NCBI RefSeq assembly: GCF_003129565.1
Contig: NZ_QETF01000002.1
Location: 186,001-250,000, forward strand
Direction: 5' to 3'
Length of the DNA stretch: 64,000 bases
DNA from: Salibaculum griseiflavum
GTDB lineage: Bacteria; Pseudomonadota; Alphaproteobacteria; Rhodobacterales; Rhodobacteraceae
Part shown: positions 35,301 to 43,644 of the stretch, one piece after another
How positions within the stretch are numbered: the first letter of the stretch is position 1
How the letters are laid out: every line of letters starts with the position of its first letter
Position numbers and translations under genes: made by a program
Notes under the pieces: model-generated
The model's database searches: none
What the model saw: only the letters and a program-made list of their open reading frames with translations
What the model was told of the DNA's origin: nothing

Positions 35301-35323
35301 GACCACCCGAAAGCGGGGCGGTC
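35301..35323 (+). terminator. Possible terminator after eda
   Basis: GACCACCCG and CGGGGCGGTC pair imperfectly around an AAAG loop just after the eda stop. GCCCCGC/GCGGGGC (35291-35297/35313-35319) is an alternative pairing. Only TCTTG follows, so termination would be weak. Confidence 0.4.
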
Positions 35324-35401
35324 TTGCGCTCCTGGCCCACGGCGTCATGCAAAGGTCCGGCTGGCCCGCGAGCCGACCGTTGCACGCGCCCCGCTCCATC
35401 G

Positions 35402-35464
35402 TCTCATCTCGCCGGAAATACTCCGGGGGAGTCCGCCCACCGGGCGGACGGGGGCAGCGCCCCC
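35402..35464 (+). repeat. Dispersed GC hairpin repeat, copy 2 (3' of eda)
   Basis: Same lead-in (TCATCTCGCCGGAAATACTC) and the same two hairpins as the copy at 3582: GTCCGCCC/GGGCGGAC and GGGGGC/GCGCCCC. It is followed by a further GC palindrome (GCGCGGGCC..GGCCCGCGC-type). It lies in the 222-bp gap between eda and the 86-residue gene. Confidence 0.85.
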
Positions 35465-35522
35465 ACCGGGCGCGGGCCGCAGGCCCGCGCGCCCCGGCGA
35501 CAGCGTCAGCTGGCGCAAGACC

Positions 35523-35783
35523 TCATCCCAGCCGCGCCTTGCGCCCGCCACGGCGGCGTGCCGGGCCGGCACTGTCCAGCCCGTCCCGCAGCACCTCTGT
35601 CATCGGGTGCCCCTCTTCCCCGTGCCGATCCAGCAGCACCGGGATCGCGGCGCCGGCCTCGACCTGCTGCAGGCTCAACGCCCAGTCGAGGAAGATCGTC
35701 CGGCATTCCTCGGTCGTGATGCCCTCGATCCGGTAGGCCTCGTAGATCAGGCCCTTGGGATCGTTTTCGTCAACTGGTCTCAT
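35523..35783 (-). CDS. 86-residue conserved protein overlapping glnE
   Basis: ATG 35783 gives MRPVDENDPKGLIYEAYRIE, a mainly helical acidic/amphipathic N-terminal half and a basic Arg/Gly-rich tail (ARRRGGRKARLG). CRTIFLDWALSLQQVEAGAAI is a conserved-looking block. It overlaps the last 14 bp of glnE in another frame, so translation is probably coupled. I recognise no domain with confidence. Its link to glnE suggests nitrogen control, but no direct evidence exists. Confidence 0.72.
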   Translation of the reverse strand: MRPVDENDPKGLIYEAYRIEGITTEECRTIFLDWALSLQQVEAGAAIPVLLDRHGEEGHPMTEVLRDGLDSAGPARRRGGRKARLG

Positions 35784-38547
35784 CTTCCTCTCCCACAATC
35801 GCGGTGATCGTCGTGGCGGCCTGCTCCGAGACCTCCGCGATCCGTGCCGCCAATGTCTCCATGTCTTCCTCGCCGGTCTCACGCAGGAGCATCGCCCGCC
35901 CGCCCGCACCCAGCGCGTCGGGGTCCATGACCCCGCCGCTGAGAAGTTTTCCGCTGGCCTGCAGGCTCCAGAACAGGTCCGCCGCACCGCGCAGGCGCTC
36001 TGCCTGTTCGGGGGCGACAACTCCGGCTGCGGCCGCCTCCGACAGCTGGTGCGCCGTGGCATGGGCGGTGCTGCCCGACAGCAGCGCCAGCGCCTGCCCG
36101 GCCAGTTCCACATCCTGCAGACGCCCCGGCCCGATCTTCGCATCCCAGATGCCCTGGGGCGGTTTGGAAGCGGCGATGCGTGCGCGCATGGCCGCCACGT
36201 CACCGCGCACCGTATCCCCCCCGGCCTTGGCCGCCAGAACCCGCGCCCGGCTGGCCTCGACATCGGCCCCAAGATCTTCCGGGCCGGCCACCACGCGCGC
36301 ACGGGTCAGGGCAAGGTGTTCCCAGGTCCAGGCCTCCTCCATCTGGTAGCTTTCGAAGCTGGAGAAGGCGGTCGCCACCGGCCCCTGCTTGCCCGAAGGC
36401 CGCAGCCGCATGTCCACCTCGTAGAGCCGCCCCTCGGCCATGGGCGCCGACAGGGCCGTCACCAGCGCCTGCGTCAGCCGCGCGTAATATGGCCGAACCG
36501 AAAGCGGTTTGGGCCCGTCGGAGCCTTCGGCTTCGGCGCCATCATAGATCACGATCAGGTCCAGATCGGATTGCGCGTGGATGCGCCCGGCCCCCAGCGA
36601 TCCCATGCCGAGGACCACCGCGCCCCGCCCCGGCGGCGCCCCGTGCTTCTCGGCGAATTGTGCCACCACATGTGGGTAGAGCGCGGCGATCACCGCCTGG
36701 GCCAGGTCGGCATATTGCCGCCCCGCCTCGCCCGCGTCGATCAACCCGCGCAGGTGATGCACGCCGGTGCGGAAATGCCATTCCTTGGCCCAGCGCCGGG
36801 TCGTGTCCAGCCGCGCCTCGTAATCGGGGGCCTGGTCCAGCACCTTGCTCAAGGCGTCGGTGAGCGCCGCCACCCCCGGCCACTCCTCGAAGAAGCTGCC
36901 GCCGATCACCGCGTCCAGAACGCCGGAGTTGCGGCCGAGATACTGCGCCAGCGCCGGGGCCGTGGCGGCGATATCGACGATCAGCCGGGTCAGCTGCGGG
37001 TTCGCCTCGAAGAGCGAGAACAGTTGCACCCCGGCAGGCAACCCGCGCAGGAACCCGTCAAAGGCCAGCAGCGCCTCGTCGGGTTTCGCGGCCTCGGACA
37101 GGCGCGACAGCAGCATCGGCTTCAGCCGGTTGAAGATCTCCACCGCCCGGTCCGAGCGCAGCGCCGGATAGGTCAGCCAGCGGTCGGTGATCTCTTCGCC
37201 GAAATCGGGCGCGGCGGTGGTGGGTTCGGTGGGGGCGAAGAACCCCTCGGTCAACTCGTGGACCTCCTCCAGCCGATCCTTCAGCGTCGCCTTCAGGCTC
37301 TCCGCATCCGTGCCGCAGAAAGCCGCGAGCCGGTCGAACTCCTCGTCCGATTGCGGCAGGTCGTGGGTCTGGGCGTCGCGGATCATCTGCACCCGGTGCT
37401 CGATCTCGCGATGCGCGCGGTAATGAGCAAAGAGCGTTTCGGCATCAGCGTCGGGCACCCAGCCGGCTGTGGCCAGCGCGGCCAGCCCCTCGCCCGTGCC
37501 ACGCACCCTCAGGCTTTCGTCGCGCCCGCCCGCGATCAACTGGCGGGTCTGGGTGAAGAACTCGATCTCGCGAATACCGCCCCGGCCCAGCTTCATGTTG
37601 TGCCCCGGCAGGGTGATCGGCCCGCCCAGCCCCTTATGGGCGCGGATGCGCAGCCGCATGTCATGGGCATCCTGGATGGCGGCGAAATCGAGGTGCTTGC
37701 GCCAGACGAAGGGACGCAGGGTTTCCAGGAACCGCGCCCCCGCCGCGATATCCCCGGCAGAGGGCCGCGCCTTGATATAGGCCGCCCGTTCCCAGGTGCG
37801 GCCGACGCTTTCGTAGTAGCGTTCGGCGGTTTCCATCGACAGGCAGACCGGCGTGACGCTGGCATCGGGGCGCAGGCGCAGGTCGGTGCGGAACACGTAG
37901 CCCTCGGCGGTGTTTTCACCGATCAGGGCGCACATGCGGCGGGTCACCTTGATGAACCCGGCGCGGGCCTCGTGGTAGTCGCCCGGGTCGAACCGGGTTT
38001 CATCGAACAGGCAGATCAGGTCGATATCGCTGGAATAATTCAGCTCAAAGGCCCCGCCCTTGCCCATGGCCAGCGCCACCATGCCGCCCGCGCTCTCGGC
38101 ATCCTGCTCGCTCAGCCCCGGCAGCTTGCCGCGCCCGATCTCTGCGGCGACCAGCCGTTTCAGCGCGGTATCCACCGCCATGTCGGCCAACCGCGTCAGC
38201 GCACCGGTCACATCTTCCAGGGGCCAGACCCCGGCCAGGTCGGCCAGTCCGGCCAAAAGGGCCACGCGCCGCTTGGCCTGGCGCAGACCGTCCCCCAGTT
38301 TCGGCAGCTCCAGCGCGGCCTTGTCCGACAGTTCCGCCTCCAGCGCCGCCTCGGGATCGTCCAGCGCGCCGGGCAGCCAATCGCGCTCCTTCTGCATCAG
38401 GCCAAGCAGGTAGGGGCTGCAGCCCGCGGTGCCCTCGATCACGTCCAGCACCTCGGGGGCAAGATCCGGGAACAGCGCCCGGCCATCGGCGCCGCGCTCG
38501 GTATCATGAGGATGGGGCGACCGGGTGATGCGGGACGCGAACCTCAT
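35770..38547 (-). CDS. glnE: Bifunctional glutamine synthetase adenylyltransferase/adenylyl-removing enzyme
   Basis: GlnE attaches AMP to glutamine synthetase and removes it in response to PII state, so it sets ammonium assimilation. The 925-residue protein has both nucleotidyltransferase domains: SDIDLICLFDETRFDPG in the N-terminal half, and QSDLDLIVIYDGAEAEG in the C-terminal half, each with D-x-D. GRGGIREIEFFTQTRQLIAGG is the deadenylase-side family block. The start overlaps the preceding gene by 4 bp and its end overlaps the 86-residue gene by 14 bp. Confidence 0.95.
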   Translation of the reverse strand: MRFASRITRSPHPHDTERGADGRALFPDLAPEVLDVIEGTAGCSPYLLGLMQKERDWLPGALDDPEAALEAELSDKAALELPKLGDGLRQAKRRVALLAGLADLAGVWPLEDVTGALTRLADMAVDTALKRLVAAEIGRGKLPGLSEQDAESAGGMVALAMGKGGAFELNYSSDIDLICLFDETRFDPGDYHEARAGFIKVTRRMCALIGENTAEGYVFRTDLRLRPDASVTPVCLSMETAERYYESVGRTWERAAYIKARPSAGDIAAGARFLETLRPFVWRKHLDFAAIQDAHDMRLRIRAHKGLGGPITLPGHNMKLGRGGIREIEFFTQTRQLIAGGRDESLRVRGTGEGLAALATAGWVPDADAETLFAHYRAHREIEHRVQMIRDAQTHDLPQSDEEFDRLAAFCGTDAESLKATLKDRLEEVHELTEGFFAPTEPTTAAPDFGEEITDRWLTYPALRSDRAVEIFNRLKPMLLSRLSEAAKPDEALLAFDGFLRGLPAGVQLFSLFEANPQLTRLIVDIAATAPALAQYLGRNSGVLDAVIGGSFFEEWPGVAALTDALSKVLDQAPDYEARLDTTRRWAKEWHFRTGVHHLRGLIDAGEAGRQYADLAQAVIAALYPHVVAQFAEKHGAPPGRGAVVLGMGSLGAGRIHAQSDLDLIVIYDGAEAEGSDGPKPLSVRPYYARLTQALVTALSAPMAEGRLYEVDMRLRPSGKQGPVATAFSSFESYQMEEAWTWEHLALTRARVVAGPEDLGADVEASRARVLAAKAGGDTVRGDVAAMRARIAASKPPQGIWDAKIGPGRLQDVELAGQALALLSGSTAHATAHQLSEAAAAGVVAPEQAERLRGAADLFWSLQASGKLLSGGVMDPDALGAGGRAMLLRETGEEDMETLAARIAEVSEQAATTITAIVGEEDETS

Positions 38548-38918
38548 GGGACAGGGCGTCCTTCGGGGGTATCCTGGCTGAAGAGGTTGACCCAGCCCGC
38601 CCCCTCGCGCCGCCAGAGAGACGAGACGCGCATCTCTTCCCAGGCGGTTTGCCCGGCCCGCTGGAACCGCGCGTGATAGGACAAGAGCGCATGATCGTCG
38701 CCGATCCGCCGCACCCGTTCCTGCGACAGTTGATAGGCGGCGACGGTCGGGCCGGTGGTCAGCGTGGCGATCTGATCCTCGCGCCCGAAAAAGCCATCGG
38801 GATAGACGCCTTCGAAATCCTCGGACAGGGCCGCGCGATAGCTGCGCGTGTCACCGGACACCAATGCGTCCCAGACCATGCATTCCATGGTCAGCACATC
38901 CTGCAAAAGATCATCCAT
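38544..38918 (-). CDS. SnoaL/DUF4440-like small protein before glnE
   Basis: A 124-residue protein (MDDLLQDVLTMECMVWDAL...) with the NTF2-like pattern: an N-terminal helix pair, a curved sheet and a final Trp-containing strand (VSSLWRREGAGWVNLFSQDT). Members bind small ligands or act as isomerases. ATG 38918 is chosen because AAGGGC is 9 bp before it; ATG 38933 has no Shine-Dalgarno. It overlaps glnE by 4 bp, so expression is coupled. The role is unknown. Confidence 0.75.
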   Translation of the reverse strand: MDDLLQDVLTMECMVWDALVSGDTRSYRAALSEDFEGVYPDGFFGREDQIATLTTGPTVAAYQLSQERVRRIGDDHALLSYHARFQRAGQTAWEEMRVSSLWRREGAGWVNLFSQDTPEGRPVP

Positions 38919-38979
38919 GCTCTTGCCCTTCATGCCGGGATCACTAGCCTTCGGCGCGAAGCTAGAGAGGGCGAAGACC

Positions 38980-39449
38980 ATGAGCAAGAGCCTGAAACGC
39001 GTCAAAGGCGCCCTGTCAGCGGCCGGGATCGATGCCGAGCCGATGGAAATGGGGGCCGAGACCCGCACCGCCGAACAGGCGGCGGCCGCAGCCGGCTGCG
39101 CCATCGACCAGATCTGCAAGTCGATCATCTTCCAGGGCCATGACAGCGGCGACTGCATCCTGTTCCTGACTGCCGGCGGCAACCAGGTGGACGCGGCCAA
39201 GGCGGCAAAGGTCGCGGGCGAGGCACTGGACCGCGCCGATGCAAACGCGGTGCGGGCGCAGACCGGGTTCGCAATCGGGGCGTTGCGCCCGTCGGGCACC
39301 TCAACCCGATCCGCGCCTACTGGGATCCGCGCCTGTCCGATTTCCCCGAAATCTGGGCCGCAGCGGGCACGCCGCGCCATATCTTCCCGATCCCCCCGGA
39401 AAAACTGCAGCCGCTGGCAGAGGCGCAAGTCGCTGATTTCACGGCCTGA
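38980..39449 (+). pseudogene. YbaK/EbsC-type aminoacyl-tRNA deacylase, broken by a -1 frameshift
   Basis: From ATG 38980 the protein reads MSKSLKRVKGALSAAGIDAE ... TGFAIG, a normal YbaK/ProX-like start (such proteins hydrolyse mis-charged Cys- or Ala-tRNA). At the G-run 39277-39280 the frame breaks; the next frame then continues cleanly as VGHLNPIRAYWDPRLSDF ... AEAQVADFTA and stops at TGA 39447. One missing G in an expected run of five explains it. It is either a true mutation or a homopolymer sequencing error. The unshifted frame instead reads on as an Arg/Ser-rich tail to 39498. Confidence 0.85.
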
Positions 39450-39469
39450 TCCGGGACGACTCCGAAAAA

Positions 39470-39488
39470 ATGTAAAAAACATTCACAT
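39470..39488. promoter_or_regulatory. Upstream copy of the DUF2852 palindrome
   Basis: ATGTAAA-AAACA-TTCACAT. Arms of 7 bp pair except for one position, with a 5-bp spacer. It lies 59 bp (start to start) before a second, perfect copy. Confidence 0.6.
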
Positions 39489-39493
39489 CTTGT

Positions 39494-39525
39494 CTTGAAG
39501 GACAGGCAAGGCTTGCCCATCTGTG
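39494..39525 (+). promoter_or_regulatory. Candidate sigma-32 (RpoH) promoter for the DUF2852 gene
   Basis: CTTGAAG (39494-39500), then CCCATCTGTG (39516-39525), 18 bp between CTTG and CCCATCT. This fits the heat-shock pattern CTTG-N17/18-CYTATNTNNG except for one base. It lies between the two palindromes. Confidence 0.4.
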
Positions 39526-39528
39526 TTC

Positions 39529-39547
39529 ATGTGAAAAGCATTCACAT
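39529..39547. promoter_or_regulatory. Downstream perfect palindrome before DUF2852
   Basis: ATGTGAA-AAGCA-TTCACAT, a perfect 7-bp inverted repeat with a 5-bp spacer, ending 26 bp before the ATG. The arms resemble CRP half-sites but the spacing is one base too long for CRP. Confidence 0.7.
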
Positions 39548-39573
39548 CGAAAACGCAAACCTTGGGAGCCGAA

Positions 39574-40023
39574 ATGTCCACCTCGACCACGAATATCGAT
39601 TACACCGCGCCTTATGCCCGCGAAGTGCGGCAAGGCAACTGGTTCACCCGCGCCGAAGCCTGGCTGGACGACAAGGGCAAGGGCGCATGGATCGCCGCCA
39701 TGGTGCTGGGATTCATCTTCGTCTGGCCCGTCGGCCTTGCCATTCTCGCCTACATGATCTGGAGCAAACGCATGTTTTCTGGAAACTGCGCCGCCAAGCG
39801 CACCCGCCATTCCTATCGCGCCGCGACCAAGTCCAGCGGCAACACCGCCTTCGACGCCTACAAGCAGGACACGCTGCGCCGCCTTGAAGAGGAACAGCAG
39901 CAGTTCGAGGATTTCCTCCAGCGCCTGCGCGAAGCCAAGGACAAGGCCGAGTTCGACCAGTTCATGGAAGACCGCGCCAAGCGTCGCGACGACGATGGCG
40001 ACGAAAGCGAAAACGCGGCCTGA
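39574..40023 (+). CDS. DUF2852 family membrane protein
   Basis: A 149-residue protein. One membrane helix lies at about 41-64 (AAMVLGFIFVWPVGLAILAY). The C-terminal half is a charged coiled coil (LRRLEEEQQQFEDFLQRLRE) and ends DDDGDESENAA. The family is common in alphaproteobacteria and unassigned. ATG 39574 follows GGGAGCC. A paired palindrome and a possible heat-shock promoter precede it, which suggests stress-induced expression. It is followed by the RDD gene on the same strand. Confidence 0.88.
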   Translation: MSTSTTNIDYTAPYAREVRQGNWFTRAEAWLDDKGKGAWIAAMVLGFIFVWPVGLAILAYMIWSKRMFSGNCAAKRTRHSYRAATKSSGNTAFDAYKQDTLRRLEEEQQQFEDFLQRLREAKDKAEFDQFMEDRAKRRDDDGDESENAA

Positions 40024-40104
40024 TCCGTTCTGATCGCCCGCGTCCCCGGCCGCCCGTCCTGTCCCTGCGGGCGGCCACCCCATTTTCGCAGACGGAGACC
40101 CCCA

Positions 40105-40557
40105 ATGAACCCGCGCCGCCCCAACACCCCCGGTCACCCAAGCCCCGAGCGCCTGCCCGAGTTCTACGAAGGCGTGCCGCTCAAGCGGCTCTTTGCCTGG
40201 CTCATCGACTGGATGGTGGCCGCCGTGATCTCGGCGCTGCTTCTGCCGCTGACCCTGTTCATCGGCCTCTTCGTCTTTCCGCTGATGGTCGCGGTGGTCG
40301 GCTTCTTCTATCGCTGGTCCACGTTGGCGGGCGGCTCGGCCACCTGGGGCATGCGCCTGATGGCGATCGAGATGCGCGACGCCGAGGGGTTCCGGCTCGA
40401 CGGTCGCACGGCCTTCTGGCACGTCGCATTGCATTACGGGTTGATGATCGTTTCTCCCGGCCTGCTGATCTCTGCCCTTACCACTCTGATGACCCGCAAG
40501 AAACAGGGCCTGCACGACCTTCTACTGGGCACGGTGGCGCTCAACCGCGCGCTCTGA
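40105..40557 (+). CDS. RDD family membrane protein
   Basis: A 150-residue protein with the RDD signature LKRLFAWLIDWMVAAVIS and TWGMRLMAIEMRDAEG. Three hydrophobic segments lie at about 30-50, 55-75 and 112-132. The Arg/Asp residues of the name are conserved; some members act as Na+/H+ antiporters, others have no known role. It is 81 bp after DUF2852 and probably shares its transcript. Confidence 0.87.
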   Translation: MNPRRPNTPGHPSPERLPEFYEGVPLKRLFAWLIDWMVAAVISALLLPLTLFIGLFVFPLMVAVVGFFYRWSTLAGGSATWGMRLMAIEMRDAEGFRLDGRTAFWHVALHYGLMIVSPGLLISALTTLMTRKKQGLHDLLLGTVALNRAL

Positions 40558-40572
40558 CGCGGATCGACCGTT

Positions 40573-40587
40573 GGGGGCTTGGCCCCC
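40573..40587. repeat. Short GC hairpin, remnant of the dispersed repeat
   Basis: GGGGGC-TTG-GCCCCC between the RDD gene and bpt. It matches only the second hairpin of the dispersed repeat family and lacks the CATCT lead-in. Confidence 0.4.
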
Positions 40588-40634
40588 GCTGCAGCCCTTG
40601 CTAGGCTTTCCTCAAAGCTGCAACAGAAAGCCCC

Positions 40635-41456
40635 ATGCGCCACTCGCTTCCCATCGCGCCGCAGTTCTACGTGACGGCCCCTCAACCTTGCCCCTATCTG
40701 CCGGGCCGGATGGAGCGGAAACTGTTCACCGCCCTTCAAGGCGAGAATGCAGAGAAGCTGAACGATACCCTGTCGAAACAGGGCTTCCGGCGGTCGCAGA
40801 ACGTGCTCTATCGCCCGTCCTGCGCGGATTGCACGGCCTGCCTGTCGGCCCGGATCCGGGTGGCCGATTTCAAGATGTCGCGCAGCCAGCGCCGGGTCTG
40901 GAAGCGCAATTCCTATCTGCGGCGCACCGCCTCCTCGCCCTGGGCGACCGAGGAACAATACGAGCTGTTCCGCCGCTACCTGGACAGCCGCCACGCCGAT
41001 GGCGGGATGGCCGATATGGACCTGTTCGAATTCGCCGCCATGGTCGAGGAAACCCCGATCCGCACCCGGCTGATCGAATATGCCGAGGGCGGCAGCGGGC
41101 GCGGCGGCGAGCTGCGCGCGGTCAGCCTGACGGATATGCTCGATGACGGGCTGAGCATGGTCTATTCCTTCTTCGACCCGGATCTGACACGGGAGTCCCT
41201 TGGCACCCACCTTATCCTCGACCATGTCCAGATCGCCCGAGAGCTGGGCCTGCCCTATGTCTACCTGGGCTATTGGGTGCCGGGGTCCGACAAGATGGGC
41301 TACAAGGCCAAGTTCGCCGCGCTGGAAGTCTATCGCCGGGGCAACTGGGAAGACCTGAAAGACCCCGCCTCCTACGAGGCGGAAACCCACCCGCTGGAGG
41401 TCGATCCGATCGCCGACCAGGTGGCGCGCATCACCCTGCCCGACGGTGGCCGCTAG
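40635..41456 (+). CDS. bpt: Aspartate/glutamate leucyl(arginyl)-transferase
   Basis: Transfers Leu or Arg from tRNA to N-terminal acidic residues and so makes N-degron substrates for ClpAP. The 273-residue product has the family's Cys-containing blocks [14 protein letters not shown] and [15 protein letters not shown], then [14 protein letters not shown] and [18 protein letters not shown]. The prokaryotic Bpt/Ate length fits. The transferred residue (Leu for Bpt) comes from family knowledge. It is convergent with the calcium-binding repeat gene. Confidence 0.93.
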   Translation: MRHSLPIAPQFYVTAPQPCPYLPGRMERKLFTALQGENAEKLNDTLSKQGFRRSQNVLYRPSCADCTACLSARIRVADFKMSRSQRRVWKRNSYLRRTASSPWATEEQYELFRRYLDSRHADGGMADMDLFEFAAMVEETPIRTRLIEYAEGGSGRGGELRAVSLTDMLDDGLSMVYSFFDPDLTRESLGTHLILDHVQIARELGLPYVYLGYWVPGSDKMGYKAKFAALEVYRRGNWEDLKDPASYEAETHPLEVDPIADQVARITLPDGGR

Positions 41457-41519
41457 AGGTCTTCTGCAAGGGCGCCGGACAGGCCGGAAATGCAAGGAGC
41501 GCCCGCAGGCGCCCCCCGG

Positions 41520-43268
41520 TCAGAAGACGAAATCGTCGGCGTCAAGGTCCTCGGCATCGGTGCCTTCGAGGCGGATCGTCACGTCCCCTGCGGCAATGAT
41601 CGCTGCGCTCTCATCCTGGCTCAGGAACAGGTCATCGAAGGTCAGGCCGGTCTGGGACAGGTCGATCTTGTCGGCGCCATTTCCGAAATCCTCGATCACG
41701 TCCGACCCGTCGCCCGCGGCATAGGCAAAGATGTCGTCGCCATCCCCGCCACGCAGCACGTCGTCATCGACGCCGCCCATGATATAGTCGTTATCCTTGC
41801 CGCCATGGATGATGTCATCGTCATCGGCGCCGAACAGGCTGTCATCGCCGGCATGACCACGAATGATGTCCTTGCCATTATCCGTCACCAGGTCGCCCAT
41901 GTCGTCGGCGACGTTCAGTGCATCGGGGAAGGACGGATCGAGCCCGCCATAGATGATATCGTCGCCCGCGCCGCCGATCAGCGTGTCGTTGCCCTCGCCG
42001 CCGATGATCGTGTCGTCGCCCTCGTTGCCGCGCACGAAATCGTCGTCGAAGCCCGCGTCGATGTAGTCGTCGCCCTGCCCTGCTCGGATCATATCATCGT
42101 CGTCACCGGTGATGACCGTGTCGTTGCCGCCCCCGGCATTCACAACGTCGCGGTCATCGGTGGGGTCGTCATCGGCCTCGAACAGGCCCGGATAGCCCCG
42201 GTCGGGACTGCCGGACAGGCCGAACACCGCGTCCACGTTGCCCGAGGTGTCGATGTAGTCATTGCCGCCACCACCCCAGGCGGTATCGGCGCCATCGCCG
42301 CCATAGACATGATCCCAGCCATTGCCCGCCCGCAGCAGGTCGTCGCCTTCGCCGCCAATCAACGTATCGCCCTGGGTGCCACCGAAGAGCGCGTCGTCGC
42401 CCTGCGCGCCGACCAGCGTGTCGTGCCCCTTTGAGCCCCAGAGCGTATCGTTGCCCGACGCCCCGTGCAGGAAATCGTTCTGGCTGCCGCCATACAAGAA
42501 GTCATTGCCCTTGTTGCCATGCAACCGGTCGGCCCCGGCCCCGCCATAGAGCGTGTCGTTCCCGTCTCCGCCATGCAGGCTGTCCTCGCCGAGATTGCCA
42601 TAAAGCGTGTCGTTGTTATGCCCGCCATAGGCCTCGTCATTGCCCATGCCGCCGTTGATGAAATCATGGCCTTCACCGCCATGGATGTAGTCATGCCCGG
42701 TATAGCCGCGGATGATGTCGTCGCCCTTGTTTCCGAACAGGCTGTCATCGCCCTGGTGGCCATGGATGGTATCGCCGCCGCGCCCGCCATAGACAACATC
42801 GTCGCCCGACCCTGCCGCGATGAAGTCATGGGCATGACCGCCGGTGATATAATCGTCGCCGTCGCGCCCGAAGAGCCCGTCGCGGAACGGCGTGCCGTCC
42901 AGACCCTCATAGGCCAGGGCACCCAGAAGGACGGAATCCGCCACGGTGAGGTTGACGCGGGTCTGGTCCTCGCCCGGCACCCCGAACTCGACCCCGATCC
43001 CGTCATTGAAATAGGCCAGCGAGATCGCCGTGTCGTCGAGGTCGTCGACCAGCACGCCCAGCGCCACCGTCTCGACACCGCCCGATTGCGGCACCACGTC
43101 GCCATCCTCGTCGGCGGCCGCGAAAACCCACTCGTAGACGTCCGGATCGCCGGGCGTCGCCACCAGCCAGAGCGCAACCTCGCTGCCGTCATTGGCGGTT
43201 GCCATCATACCCCCGCCCCAGCTGTCCAAGGCGGCCTGGGCATTGAAGAGATCAATCAGTTTGGTCAT
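41520..43268 (-). CDS. Calcium-binding RTX repeat protein
   Basis: A 582-residue acidic protein. The N-terminal part (about 1-115) is a non-repeat domain (MTKLIDLFNAQAALDSWGGG, AYFNDGIGVEFGVPG). Residues about 120-520 hold many nonapeptide RTX repeats (GGDGNDTLYG, GGEGDDLL, GGAGDDIIYGG) that form a calcium-bound beta-roll. The C-terminus has DVIEDFGNGADKIDLS and DDFVF, the usual type I secretion tail; there is no Sec signal. No hlyB/D/tolC genes are nearby, so secretion genes would be elsewhere. No catalytic domain is recognised; adhesin or surface matrix is possible. Confidence 0.92.
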   Translation of the reverse strand: MTKLIDLFNAQAALDSWGGGMMATANDGSEVALWLVATPGDPDVYEWVFAAADEDGDVVPQSGGVETVALGVLVDDLDDTAISLAYFNDGIGVEFGVPGEDQTRVNLTVADSVLLGALAYEGLDGTPFRDGLFGRDGDDYITGGHAHDFIAAGSGDDVVYGGRGGDTIHGHQGDDSLFGNKGDDIIRGYTGHDYIHGGEGHDFINGGMGNDEAYGGHNNDTLYGNLGEDSLHGGDGNDTLYGGAGADRLHGNKGNDFLYGGSQNDFLHGASGNDTLWGSKGHDTLVGAQGDDALFGGTQGDTLIGGEGDDLLRAGNGWDHVYGGDGADTAWGGGGNDYIDTSGNVDAVFGLSGSPDRGYPGLFEADDDPTDDRDVVNAGGGNDTVITGDDDDMIRAGQGDDYIDAGFDDDFVRGNEGDDTIIGGEGNDTLIGGAGDDIIYGGLDPSFPDALNVADDMGDLVTDNGKDIIRGHAGDDSLFGADDDDIIHGGKDNDYIMGGVDDDVLRGGDGDDIFAYAAGDGSDVIEDFGNGADKIDLSQTGLTFDDLFLSQDESAAIIAAGDVTIRLEGTDAEDLDADDFVF

Positions 43269-43596
43269 TCGGAATCCCCTATCTGGCCATCCGAAGGGAT
43301 GGCCGTGCAAAACTATGGATGTCCGAAAAAGGCCGGTGACCCCGGCAGAACATCCCCCACAGGACAAAACGATACAGGCGAAACCGCCCCCCGGAACCTG
43401 TACTTAAGGACAGCGAGGGATTGTTTCCCATTTGGAAACATAGAGTTCCCGGCCTTCACGAACCTGCCCCGCGCCCGACATATCCAGAAAGAAAATTCCA
43501 AAAAGCCACCCCGGTGCGACATTTTCTCCGAATTCGCGGTTGACCCTCGGGCGCGTGCATGCAAACTGGCGCGCACGCAGAAGGAAGCCAACGAGA
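43269..43596. other. Intergenic region between the RTX gene and the ilv leader
   Basis: 328 bp with no convincing gene. A perfect inverted repeat TGTTTCC-CATTT-GGAAACA lies at 43422-43440, and may control either divergent unit. TTGACC at 43540-43545 with a weak CAAACT 16 bp later is a possible promoter of the ilv leader. Small open frames in this stretch look random. Confidence 0.6.
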
Positions 43597-43644
43597 ATGA
43601 CCGACATCCTGGTACTTGTAGGGACAAAGCGCATGGGCCGGTAA
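43597..43644 (+). CDS. ilv leader peptide (attenuator ORF)
   Basis: Fifteen residues: MTDILVLVGTKRMGR. Codons 4-8 are ATC-CTG-GTA-CTT-GTA (Ile-Leu-Val-Leu-Val), a run of branched-chain residues expected for translation-coupled attenuation of acetolactate synthase. AAGGA at 43581-43585 precedes it. It ends 95 bp before the ilvI start and is followed by the terminator hairpin. Confidence 0.85.
   Translation: MTDILVLVGTKRMGR

Noticed and set aside
32850-35399. Very long minus-strand open frame opposite edd-eda
   Set aside because: Shadow of high-GC third positions. The plus-strand Edd and Eda products are complete families and the antisense product has no motif and biased composition.
35755-38676. 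973-codon plus-strand open frame opposite glnE
   Set aside because: Antisense of GlnE. Composition is rich in Arg/Gly/Pro/His with no domain, as expected for a GC-driven shadow frame.
39529-39547. CRP/FNR-type site
   Set aside because: TGTGA and TCACA half-sites are present but 7 bp apart; CRP needs 6.
41520-43268. CRISPR-like or tandem DNA repeat array
   Set aside because: The periodicity is the 9-residue RTX protein repeat; the DNA units vary and there are no spacers of fixed length.
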